NCBI GenBank assembly: GCA_003153585.1 | Contig: PLZZ01000079.1 | Coordinates: forward strand, 13,215 to 23,363 | Direction: 5' to 3' | From: Acidobacteriota bacterium | Lineage (GTDB): Bacteria > Acidobacteriota > Terriglobia > Acidiferrales > UBA7541 | DNA length: 10,149 nt | Part shown: piece after piece, positions 1-6,796 of the stretch | How positions within the stretch are numbered: position 1 is the stretch's first letter | Layout of the letters: every line of letters begins with the position of its first letter | The notes under the pieces: model-generated | Told to the model about the DNA's origin: nothing | The model's database searches: none | The model's input: only the letters and a program-made list of their open reading frames with translations | Program-made: the position numbers and the translations under genes

Positions 1-74
1 TAATCATTGTTTTGCTGGGTGTTCCGGTGTACTGGTTGTGGAAGTTGGCGCCGGTAAAGTCAGCCGATGTGTAG
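1..74 (+). CDS. C-terminal end of a probable APC-type permease (partial)
   Basis: The frame with codons starting at position 3 is open from the window edge to a TAG at 72-74. It encodes IIVLLGVPVYWLWKL followed by APVKSADV. A hydrophobic helix ending in a G-V-P-V-Y motif and an aromatic/basic cap is typical of the last membrane helix of amino acid permeases of the APC superfamily. The next gene downstream is a full permease of that superfamily, so this may be a tandem paralogue. Only 23 residues are visible, so the family call is an inference; the reading frame and stop are directly seen. Confidence 0.55.
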   Translation, partial: IIVLLGVPVYWLWKLAPVKSADV

Positions 75-112
75 GTCGGCAGCGCATCGGGGCGGTGATC
101 TGGATTCGATGA

Positions 113-118
113 GAGGAG
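113..118 (+). promoter_or_regulatory. Ribosome binding site for the amino acid permease
   Basis: GAGGAG lies 7 bases before the ATG at 126. This selects ATG 126 over the in-frame TTG at 120, which would overlap the site with almost no spacing. Confidence 0.7.
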
Positions 119-125
119 ATTGCGA

Positions 126-1724
126 ATGAGCAATCCGCTGTTCAAGAAGAAGCCGATGGATTGGCTGCTGAACGAAGCCAAGGCCACGGGCGAGCATACG
201 CTGAAGCGGACCTTGGGTCCGGTTTCTCTGACGGCATTGGGAGTGGGGGCCGTTATCGGCGCGGGAATTTTCGTACTCTCCGGCCTCGGCGCGCATTATG
301 CCGGCCCGGGACTAATGCTTTCCTTTGTTATCTCCGGCCTGGGTTGTGCCTTTGCGGGGCTTTGCTACGCGGAATTCGCGGCCTTGATTCCTCTTGCCGG
401 CAGCGCATACACCTATGCTTATGCGGCGCTCGGCGAATTAATCGCGTGGATTATAGGTTGGGATTTGACGCTGGAATATGCCATGGGCGCCAGCACGGTA
501 TCCTCGGGCTGGTCGAATCATTTCATTGAGTTTCTCCAGATATTTCATCTGAAGATGCCTCTATGGCTGGCCTACGACCACTGGACTGCGCTGGTCACTG
601 CGGAAAATGTTATCGCGCGGCAAATGGCACACGTTTCGGATCCTTCCCTGGCGGTGGGCAGCCAGTCCTTCCTAATGCGAGTTGGTGACATCATCACCGC
701 GCAGTCTCCAGAATTGCTCCAGCGCGCCCACGACATGGTGGCGGCGCCCACGCTGTTTGGTGTCGAGATCGGATTCAATCTCCCGGCATTCTTGATCGCT
801 CTGGTGATCACAGCTGTCCTGGTAATAGGGATTAAAGAGAGCGCCAACTTCAACGCCACGATCGTCATCGTCAAGGTCGGTGTCGTGCTGTTCGTAATTC
901 TTCTTGGAATGCATTACGTGAGTTCCTCGAACTGGGGACACGATTGGGGCAGTTTTGCGCCCATGGGATTCAGCGGGATTGGACGGGGAGCAGCCTACAT
1001 ATTTTTTGCCTACATCGGTTTTGACGCAGTGTCCACCACTGCGCAGGAAGCCAAAAACCCGCAGCGCGATCTGCCCATCGGCATTATCGCCTCGCTGATT
1101 TTGTGCACTGTCCTTTACATACTGGTCGCCGCGGTGCTCACCGGAATGGTGCCGTGGAAGGAGATTAATATCGAAGCGCCGCTGTCGGTCGCGTTTCTCG
1201 ATCGCGGCTTGGTCAAGGCCTCCTATCTGATTACCGCCGGTGCCCTGGCGGGACTTACCAGCGTGATGTTGGTCATGCTGCTCGGTCAGACCCGCGTGCT
1301 GTATTCGATGGCCAACGACGGTTTGCTGCCACGCAAATTCTTCGCCGCGATTCATCCCAAATTCCGGACCCCCTACAAGAATACGATCCTGGTCGGCATC
1401 ATCGCGGCGGTCATCGGCAGCATCACTCCGATTAACATAATCGGAGAGATGGTCAATATCGGCACGATCTTTGCTTTCATCATCGTCTGCATCTCGATCA
1501 TGGTGCTGCGCAAGACGAATCCCGAGCAGCCTCGACCGTTCCGCACGCCGTGGGTGCCGCTCGTTCCGGTGCTTGGGATCCTCTTCAACGGCTACATGAT
1601 GTATAAGCTGGGCTGGGTGAACTGGGCGCGGCTGATCATTTGGCTCGTGATTGGTCTGGTGGTCTATTTTGGGTATAGCCGGCACCACAGCCGGGTTCAA
1701 AAGAATGACCGGAGCGCGCTCTAG
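126..1724 (+). CDS. APC-superfamily amino acid permease, CAT-like (cationic amino acid transporter family)
   Basis: Predicted inner-membrane transporter of 532 residues that moves amino acids across the cytoplasmic membrane, probably by proton symport or exchange. The first helix carries the family glycine motif GVGAVIGAGIF (about residues 39-49). The conserved stretch FFAYIGFDAVSTTAQEAKNP (about 293-312) is characteristic of CAT-type permeases, and GQTRVLYSMANDGLLP (about 387-402) matches the later conserved loop. About 12 hydrophobic segments are visible. Start chosen at ATG 126 because of the GAGGAG upstream. Odd point: the loop between the fourth and fifth helices (about residues 140-215) is long and polar or amphipathic, making the protein longer than a typical bacterial CAT-like permease of 450-490 residues. 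The substrate cannot be read from the sequence. The upstream neighbour may be a paralogue. Confidence 0.9.
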   Translation: MSNPLFKKKPMDWLLNEAKATGEHTLKRTLGPVSLTALGVGAVIGAGIFVLSGLGAHYAGPGLMLSFVISGLGCAFAGLCYAEFAALIPLAGSAYTYAYAALGELIAWIIGWDLTLEYAMGASTVSSGWSNHFIEFLQIFHLKMPLWLAYDHWTALVTAENVIARQMAHVSDPSLAVGSQSFLMRVGDIITAQSPELLQRAHDMVAAPTLFGVEIGFNLPAFLIALVITAVLVIGIKESANFNATIVIVKVGVVLFVILLGMHYVSSSNWGHDWGSFAPMGFSGIGRGAAYIFFAYIGFDAVSTTAQEAKNPQRDLPIGIIASLILCTVLYILVAAVLTGMVPWKEINIEAPLSVAFLDRGLVKASYLITAGALAGLTSVMLVMLLGQTRVLYSMANDGLLPRKFFAAIHPKFRTPYKNTILVGIIAAVIGSITPINIIGEMVNIGTIFAFIIVCISIMVLRKTNPEQPRPFRTPWVPLVPVLGILFNGYMMYKLGWVNWARLIIWLVIGLVVYFGYSRHHSRVQKNDRSAL

Positions 1725-1817
1725 CTGTTCGATTGGGTTTCAATAATATTAGACCTGCGCGACCGGCGGCAGACCCTGAATCTGCAGAATCCGGTCTTTA
1801 TCTTTCGCCCGCCAAGA

Positions 1818-1823
1818 TATACT
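1818..1823 (+). promoter_or_regulatory. Possible -10 box upstream of the phosphatase gene
   Basis: TATACT, one mismatch from the sigma-70 consensus TATAAT, lies 20 bases before the TTG at 1844 and 50 before the GTG at 1874. No convincing -35 hexamer is visible 16-18 bases upstream; the region reads TCTTTA (1795-1800). Initiation would fall near 1830. The 119-base gap to the preceding gene makes a separate promoter reasonable. Confidence 0.35.
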
Positions 1824-1843
1824 GATCTTCGGGATCTCTAAAC

Positions 1844-3835
1844 TTGCCCCCATTTTCTCCACGCCGTTTCATCGTGTCGTTCCGCAAGACTTCGCTGCTT
1901 GATCGCGTGGCGCTTGCAATTCTTCTCTTGGGCATTGCGGTTCGCGTGCTCGCCTCGCTGGGAACGCATGTTCCGTATTCGGGCGTTCTGGGCTTCTTGA
2001 GCTTTTTGGCCATCATTTATTTGGTGATCCGCCTGATTCCGTGGTTTCGAACGCGAGTGATGTGGCCGCTGCGCAACCGGCTGATCGTGGCTTATGTTTT
2101 CATCGCCGTGGTCCCCGTCATTTTGCTCTTTTCCATGGCCGGCGTAGGGCTGTATGGCCTGTATTTGCAACTCGGCGCTCACCTTCTTCACGACGATTTG
2201 CAGGCGCGCATCAGCACGGTCGCGGCGGACGCAGACGCTTTTTCCGCGGCTGTGGAGCAGGAAGCGGCAAAAGGCGCCTCGACTCAGGATGAATCGATGC
2301 TGGCGAAACCGGATGTGGCGCGTTTGCTCGCCGCAGAGCGGATAGAAAGTCCCGACCTGCGCGTCTATCTGAATCGCGGCACGCATTTGACCGAGAAGGG
2401 TGACGGTCACCGTTTCGCGGGCCTGGTGGAATGGGATCAGAAGTCGGTGATTGCCTGCGCACTCAAGCGCGACGGTCCAAGCGGTCCGATGACAATCCTG
2501 GTGGTGGAGCCGGTGAATTCCGCGTTTCTCGACAGGCTTTCGTCGGAACTTGGCCCCATTCAATTACTTTTTCTGCGCCTTGCGGGAGACAAGCCGAGTT
2601 CGCGCGCTACCTTTAATTTCAATGGACGCGAGTATATTCCAGGGGAGCAGGTGTCCAGCCGCCTCCGGGTTCTGCCTCCGCCCGCAAATTTCTTAGATGT
2701 GCCGGTGGCCGGCGCTTCGACAATCGAACTCACCCATATGGAGGCTGACAAAGATCAAGGCCCGGTGGCCATTTTCGCGTCATTTTCTCTTCGGCCCTCC
2801 GCCGTGAACCGGGAACTCTTTACCTCCGTAGGACAGGTAGGACCGTTGCTCGTGACCGCGCTGGTGGCTGCGGGAATAATTTTTCTGTTACTGGAAATCA
2901 CCGCGCTGATTACCGGGGTAGTGCTGACGCGGACGATCACAACTTCGATCGGCGATCTGTACGAAGCAACGCTTCACGTTCGGCGCGGAGATTTCAGCAA
3001 ACGCGTTCGCGTTCGACAACGAGACCAACTCGGCGCGCTGGGCGAATCGTTCAATGAAATGACCAGCTCAATTTCGGAGCTGATCGAAGAGCAGCGCCAA
3101 CGCCAGCGGCTTGAAAATGAAATATCTATCGCCCGCGAAGTGCAAGCGCAACTTTTTCCGCAATCGTTGCCTTCGCTTCCGGGGCTTCAATTGGGCGCGA
3201 TCTGCCGCCCTGCGCGCGTGGTGAGCGGCGACTATTACGATTTCATCAGGCTGGGTCCGAACCGGCTGGGCATCGCGCTGGCGGACATCAGCGGAAAAGG
3301 AATTTTTGCCGCTCTGTTGATGGCCAGCCTGCAAGCGGCGTTGCGCAGCACGGCGATGCTCGACGGCCAAGGCGGGACGTGCGACCTGGTGGCAAAGCTG
3401 AACCGGCATCTATTCAGGAACACGTCTGACGATCGCTACGCCACATTTTTCTACGCCGTATACGACGAGCAGGCGCGGACGTTGACCTACACCAACGCGG
3501 GGCACCTCGCCCCGTTTTTCGTTCACGACGGAAACGTCCAGGAGCTGGAAGAAGGTGGCACCGTGGTTGGACTCTTCGAGGAATTCCCATTCACGCAGGG
3601 AGTGATTAAAGTTGAGCCGGGCAGTCTGCTCGTGCTGTTCAGCGATGGGTTGACCGAGCCGGAGAACGTGTACGGCGAAGAGTTTGGGCGGCTGCGCGTG
3701 CGGGCTGAGATTCTTCGGCAGGCGAATCTTCCGCCGCAGCGGTTGGCGGAAAACCTAATCGCCGCAGCCGAACAATGGGCCGGAACACCGGAGCAGGCCG
3801 ACGACATCACCGTGGTCGTTGCGAACATGGGATAG
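1844..3835 (+). CDS. Membrane sensor protein phosphatase: HAMP plus SpoIIE/PP2C (RsbU-like)
   Basis: Predicted metal-dependent serine/threonine phosphatase, the class that dephosphorylates STAS-domain anti-anti-sigma factors. Three hydrophobic helices (about residues 20-40, 46-66, 79-108) are followed by a roughly 220-residue segment that topology places outside the membrane. A fourth helix follows (about 332-358), then a HAMP domain (about 358-410), a helical linker ending in EVQAQLFPQSLP, and the SpoIIE catalytic domain to the C-terminus. Metal-site aspartates are present: D463 in VSGDYYDF, D481 in ADISGKG, D601 in FSDGLTEPEN, and D653/D654 in QADDITVVV. TNAGH is also conserved, so the enzyme looks active. 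The start is uncertain: TTG 1844 gives 663 residues, GTG 1874 gives 653 (beginning SFRKTSLLDR), and neither has a strong ribosome site. No sigma factor, kinase or STAS partner is encoded in the window. The external segment is not a domain I recognise. Confidence 0.92.
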   Translation: MPPFSPRRFIVSFRKTSLLDRVALAILLLGIAVRVLASLGTHVPYSGVLGFLSFLAIIYLVIRLIPWFRTRVMWPLRNRLIVAYVFIAVVPVILLFSMAGVGLYGLYLQLGAHLLHDDLQARISTVAADADAFSAAVEQEAAKGASTQDESMLAKPDVARLLAAERIESPDLRVYLNRGTHLTEKGDGHRFAGLVEWDQKSVIACALKRDGPSGPMTILVVEPVNSAFLDRLSSELGPIQLLFLRLAGDKPSSRATFNFNGREYIPGEQVSSRLRVLPPPANFLDVPVAGASTIELTHMEADKDQGPVAIFASFSLRPSAVNRELFTSVGQVGPLLVTALVAAGIIFLLLEITALITGVVLTRTITTSIGDLYEATLHVRRGDFSKRVRVRQRDQLGALGESFNEMTSSISELIEEQRQRQRLENEISIAREVQAQLFPQSLPSLPGLQLGAICRPARVVSGDYYDFIRLGPNRLGIALADISGKGIFAALLMASLQAALRSTAMLDGQGGTCDLVAKLNRHLFRNTSDDRYATFFYAVYDEQARTLTYTNAGHLAPFFVHDGNVQELEEGGTVVGLFEEFPFTQGVIKVEPGSLLVLFSDGLTEPENVYGEEFGRLRVRAEILRQANLPPQRLAENLIAAAEQWAGTPEQADDITVVVANMG

Positions 3836-3857
3836 CGTGCGCGGGAGAGATTTTTAT

Positions 3858-3863
3858 TATACT
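3858..3863 (+). promoter_or_regulatory. Possible -10 box upstream of the SDR gene
   Basis: TATACT in an AT-rich patch (3851-3863) inside the 55-base gap between the phosphatase and the dehydrogenase. No recognisable -35 element at the expected distance. If used, initiation would be near 3870, leaving a leader of about 20 bases that contains the AGG ribosome site at 3882-3884. The gene could equally be read through from the phosphatase. Confidence 0.3.
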
Positions 3864-3890
3864 GGCAGGTCACCGAAAGGCAGGTAGAGT

Positions 3891-4634
3891 TTGCCTCTAA
3901 ACGAACGAACGGCTCTCATCACCGGCGGCAGCCGGGGAATTGGAAAGGGGATAGCGCTGGGGCTGGCGCGCGAAGGCGTACGCATCGCTATTTCGTACCG
4001 GTCGAACAAGACTGCTGCGCAGAATACTTTGCGCCAATTGCAGGAACGGGGCGCGGAATGTTTTGCCATTGAAGCCGATTCTGCGGATCCGGCGAAGGTT
4101 CAGTTTCTCGTGGACAAGGTTGTCGAGCGTTTCGGCCGGTTGGATATCTTGATTAACAATGTGGGGGAGTTCAATTGGAAGCCGGTGGCGGAAACATCGG
4201 TGGAGGAGTGGAAGGACGTCTTCACCTCAAATCTCTTCAGTGTGTTCTACGCAAGCAAAGCCGCTCTGCCGGAGATGCGGCGCCATCACTGGGGACGCAT
4301 TATCAACCTCGGTGCTTTGGGCGCGGAACGTAGTTTTGGCCAGGGAACCATCTCCGCATACGCCGCGGCAAAAGCTGCGGTCGTTTCGTTTTCGCGATCG
4401 CTGGCAGTGGAGGAAGCCAAACACGGAATTACAGTGAATGTGATTAATCCCTCCAATATCGACGAGAGGGAACTGACCGCCGAAGAAGCCCGCCGCATGC
4501 ACGATGCGCGCTCGCCAATAGGACGTCCGCCCTCCGCCGAAGATGTCTCCACGGCTGTGAGATTCTTTGCTTCCGACGGCGCGGATTTCATCACCGGGCA
4601 GGTGTTGAATGTCAGCGGGGGTTGGATGCTCTAG
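3891..4634 (+). CDS. Short-chain dehydrogenase/reductase (FabG-like) lacking the catalytic serine
   Basis: A 247-residue classical-size SDR, expected to be a cytosolic NAD(P)-binding oxidoreductase. The dinucleotide motif TGGSRGIG is at residues 11-18, NNVG (usual NNAG) at 89-92, the structural Asn is N114, and the YxxxK pair is Y157/K161. The C-terminus ends in GQVLNVSGGWML, as in FabG-type proteins. The serine normally about 13 residues before the tyrosine, in the strand after IIN, is replaced: the segment reads IINLGALGAERSFG, with Gly/Ala at the expected place and a few inserted residues. The PG motif after the active site is PS (187-188). Start: TTG 3891 with AGG at 3882-3884, six bases upstream; no nearby ATG gives the full Rossmann motif. 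Substrate unknown. Without the serine it could be a reductase with altered chemistry or a non-catalytic binder. Confidence 0.88.
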   Translation: MPLNERTALITGGSRGIGKGIALGLAREGVRIAISYRSNKTAAQNTLRQLQERGAECFAIEADSADPAKVQFLVDKVVERFGRLDILINNVGEFNWKPVAETSVEEWKDVFTSNLFSVFYASKAALPEMRRHHWGRIINLGALGAERSFGQGTISAYAAAKAAVVSFSRSLAVEEAKHGITVNVINPSNIDERELTAEEARRMHDARSPIGRPPSAEDVSTAVRFFASDGADFITGQVLNVSGGWML

Positions 4635-4719
4635 CGGCGGCCGCCGAGTTTCTGCCGGCTGCTTTGACCCCACGTTTTTTGTTTTCCGGCGGGAGCTAAA
4701 GCCCGACGAGTTCCAAACC
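4635..4719. other. Intergenic gap with two GC-rich inverted repeats
   Basis: The gap between the SDR stop and the nnr start holds a perfect 12-base palindrome, CGGCGGCCGCCG (4635-4646), directly after the SDR stop codon, and a second small inverted repeat, CGGG-AGCTAAAG-CCCG (4690-4705). A short T-run (4675-4680) lies between them but does not directly follow a stable stem. The second repeat resembles small palindromic units often scattered between genes in Acidobacteriota, which is recollection rather than a search result. No gene is seen here. Confidence 0.35.
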
Positions 4720-6309
4720 ATGAAAATTCTGACGACTCCGGAAATGAGGGAAGTGGACCGCCTGACGACGGAGCGCTACGGTGTTCCCAGCGCCGTCCTG
4801 ATGGAAAACGCGGGAAGAAGCGTCGCACAATTCATTCAGCGACGTTTTTCGGAATTGGAGCCGCGCACGATATTTGTTCTTTGCGGTAAGGGGAATAACG
4901 GCGGGGATGGCTTCGTGGTCGCGCGACAACTGCTTGAGATGGGTGCCACGCCGGAAGTGATCCTGTTCTGCGATCCCAGAGAGATGAAAGGGGAAGCTCA
5001 GGATAATCTGCGGCGGTGGGAAAACGTTTCCGGCGAACTGCATGTGGTGCGAAGTTCGGCTGAATTGGGCGAATGGAGATCCAAGCTTCGCTCGTGCGAC
5101 ATTCTGGTCGATGCGTTGCTGGGAACGGGGGTGCGCGGTCCGGTGGAGGGGCTGCTACGCGATGTCATCGCGATTGTGAACGAACGCACCGCCGGTCCGG
5201 CCGTTGTAGCGGTCGATATCCCTTCGGGATTGGACGCGGATACAGGCGAGGTTCATGGCGGGGCGATCGTGGCGGACTATACCGTCACGTTCACCGCGCC
5301 TAAGCTGGGAATGTTTCAAGGCAAAGCCAGTGAAAATGTGGGCCAGTTAATCGTCCGCGATATCGGTTCGCCGCCGGAATTAATTTCGAAGCTTGGCAGC
5401 GGCGTTCTGCACTGGGCTGAACCGAACGAATTTGAGCGATTTGCGGTGCGCCGAAAACCGGACGGCAATAAGGGCGACTACGGACATGCACTAATCGTTG
5501 CAGGTTCGGTGGGCAAGAGCGGAGCGGCGGTTCTGGCCTCCTGGGCGGCTTTACGCGTCGGTGCCGGACTGGTGACGGTAGCGACGCCCGAGCCGGTATT
5601 GCCAATCGTGGCCGCGCACACTTCGGAAATTATGACGGAGCCGCTAGCCTGCACCGACGCGGGAACTATTTCACTGCGCAGCCTAGAGGACGGCCGGTTC
5701 GGCGCGATACTAAAAGGAAAGCGCGCTTTGGCAATAGGCCCGGGACTTACCACGAATGAGGAGACTCAGAAATTTGTTCGTACAGCGATCGGCAAGCGGG
5801 GTTCTGTGCCGTTGATTCTTGATGCGGACGGATTGAATGCGTTCGCCGGACGCGCCACGGAACTGAAGGGACCAGAGGGATTCATCGCCGTCACGCCGCA
5901 TCCGGGAGAAATGTCGCGGCTCACTGGATTGAAGACGGAGGAAGTTCAGGCGCGCCGTATGCAGCTAGCTCTCGAGTCTGCGAGAGCCTGGAACGCATAT
6001 GTAGTCCTTAAAGGACACAATACAATCGTCGCCGCGCCCGACGGAAGCGCTTTCGTAAACTCGACTGGCAATCCGGGAATGGGCACGGGTGGAACAGGCG
6101 ACGTCTTGACCGGAATGCTCGCGGGTTTAACCGCGCAATTTGGAACCGACGATTGGGAGCGGGTTCTGGCATTTGGAGTTTATCTGCACGGTTTGGCCGG
6201 CGATATAGCCTATGCTGACTTCGGCGAAGCTCCTCTGATAGCGAGCGACTTGATCCGCGCGATTCCGCGGGCCTACCAACAATTTTATGCGGCGTCCGAC
6301 CGTGGCTAG
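4720..6309 (+). CDS. nnr: Bifunctional NAD(P)H-hydrate epimerase / ADP-dependent NAD(P)H-hydrate dehydratase
   Basis: Repairs NADHX and NADPHX, the hydrated forms of nicotinamide cofactors: the N-terminal domain interconverts the R and S epimers, and the C-terminal domain dehydrates the S epimer using ADP. The 529-residue product matches two-domain Nnr proteins (E. coli YjeF is about 515). Epimerase (YjeF-N) motifs: MENAGRSVA (28-36), CGKGNNGGDGF (55-65), DALLGTGVRGP (131-141) and VDIPSGLDADTG (165-176). Dehydratase (carbohydrate-kinase-like) motifs: KGDYGHALIVAGS (251-263), IGPGL (339-343), LDADGLNAF (367-375), VTPHPGEMSRL (391-401), and NPGMGTGGTGDVLTGML (451-467) with the catalytic-type GTGD. 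The same frame is open upstream to 4609, but homology begins at ATG 4720 (KILTTPEMREVD). Its ribosome site is weak. The end overlaps tsaE by 23 bases, suggesting translational coupling. Confidence 0.96.
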   Translation: MKILTTPEMREVDRLTTERYGVPSAVLMENAGRSVAQFIQRRFSELEPRTIFVLCGKGNNGGDGFVVARQLLEMGATPEVILFCDPREMKGEAQDNLRRWENVSGELHVVRSSAELGEWRSKLRSCDILVDALLGTGVRGPVEGLLRDVIAIVNERTAGPAVVAVDIPSGLDADTGEVHGGAIVADYTVTFTAPKLGMFQGKASENVGQLIVRDIGSPPELISKLGSGVLHWAEPNEFERFAVRRKPDGNKGDYGHALIVAGSVGKSGAAVLASWAALRVGAGLVTVATPEPVLPIVAAHTSEIMTEPLACTDAGTISLRSLEDGRFGAILKGKRALAIGPGLTTNEETQKFVRTAIGKRGSVPLILDADGLNAFAGRATELKGPEGFIAVTPHPGEMSRLTGLKTEEVQARRMQLALESARAWNAYVVLKGHNTIVAAPDGSAFVNSTGNPGMGTGGTGDVLTGMLAGLTAQFGTDDWERVLAFGVYLHGLAGDIAYADFGEAPLIASDLIRAIPRAYQQFYAASDRG

Positions 6310-6745
6310 CACTGAACTGACCACGCATTCCCCAGAGGAAACCATAGCGCGCGGCCGCGAAATTGGCGCGCGACTGAAACCGCGCGTGCTGGTCCTTCTG
6401 TCGGGAGATTTGGGCGCAGGCAAGACCACACTCACGAAGGGAATCGTCAGCGGAATCGGCGCCGCCACCGAGGATGAAGTGACCAGCCCCACGTTTACGC
6501 TCGTTCACCGATACGATCACGCTGCGCGGGCATATCACGTGGATCTGTATCGCGTGTCCGGCCTGCACGATCTGGAGACGCTCGGGCTCGAAGACGTATT
6601 TTCTGAAAATGCGGTGGTGATCGTTGAGTGGCCGGACAGGTTTAAGCTGCGCGTAAATTGGCCCATCGTGCGGATTCAACTTGAGCACGTTTCGGAGGAT
6701 ACGCGCAGAATTTCAATCGTGGATGACGACGGCGTGTTGCTTTAA
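6287..6745 (+). CDS. tsaE: TsaE (YjeE), ATPase for tRNA t6A37 biosynthesis
   Basis: Cytosolic P-loop ATPase that works with TsaB and TsaD to make the threonylcarbamoyladenosine at tRNA position 37. With ATG 6287 the product is 152 residues, the normal size for the family. Visible motifs: Walker A GDLGAGKTT (40-48), TSPTF (66-70), HVDLYR (84-89), and EWPDRF (114-119), all typical of TsaE. The start overlaps the end of nnr. An in-frame GTG at 6302 would give a product beginning ASTELTTHSPEET, which fits the usual N-terminus of the family as well, and would shorten the overlap to 8 bases. Neither start has a clear ribosome site. The adjacency to nnr mirrors yjeF-yjeE in E. coli and many other bacteria. 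Confidence 0.95.
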   Translation: MRRPTVASTELTTHSPEETIARGREIGARLKPRVLVLLSGDLGAGKTTLTKGIVSGIGAATEDEVTSPTFTLVHRYDHAARAYHVDLYRVSGLHDLETLGLEDVFSENAVVIVEWPDRFKLRVNWPIVRIQLEHVSEDTRRISIVDDDGVLL

Positions 6746-6786
6746 CGCGCTGTGCCAAGAACTGGCAAACCACATCTCGCGTTTTT
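6744..6786 (+). terminator. Candidate intrinsic terminator after tsaE
   Basis: AACGCG (6744-6749) pairs with CGCGTT (6778-6783), enclosing a second hairpin TGCCA-AGAAC-TGGCA (6753-6767). A TTTTT run (6782-6786) follows on the plus strand. The internal loop is unbalanced, so stability is uncertain. It sits in the 51-base gap between convergent tsaE and fabI, where a terminator is expected. The minus strand shows no T-run, so it would act mainly on the tsaE transcript. Confidence 0.4.
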
Positions 6787-6796
6787 CAGTGCCCGC

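Noticed and set aside
120..125. TTG start two codons upstream of the permease ATG
   Set aside because: It would place the start directly on the GAGGAG ribosome site; ATG 126 has proper spacing.
672..1700. Long open frame on the minus strand inside the permease gene
   Set aside because: It is antisense to a well-supported transporter; its translation is rich in His, Asp, Arg and Gln with no recognisable domain, as expected of the shadow of a membrane protein gene.
1771..1797. AGACC/GGTCT inverted repeat after the permease as a terminator
   Set aside because: The 5-base stem with a 17-base loop is weak and the following sequence is only mildly T-rich, so I could not support it as a terminator.
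1838..2563. Long minus-strand open frame inside the phosphatase gene
   Set aside because: Fully antisense to the conserved phosphatase; composition is biased and no motif is seen.
4609..4719. N-terminal extension of Nnr
   Set aside because: The frame is open, but it overlaps the SDR end and crosses the inverted repeats; family homology begins at ATG 4720.
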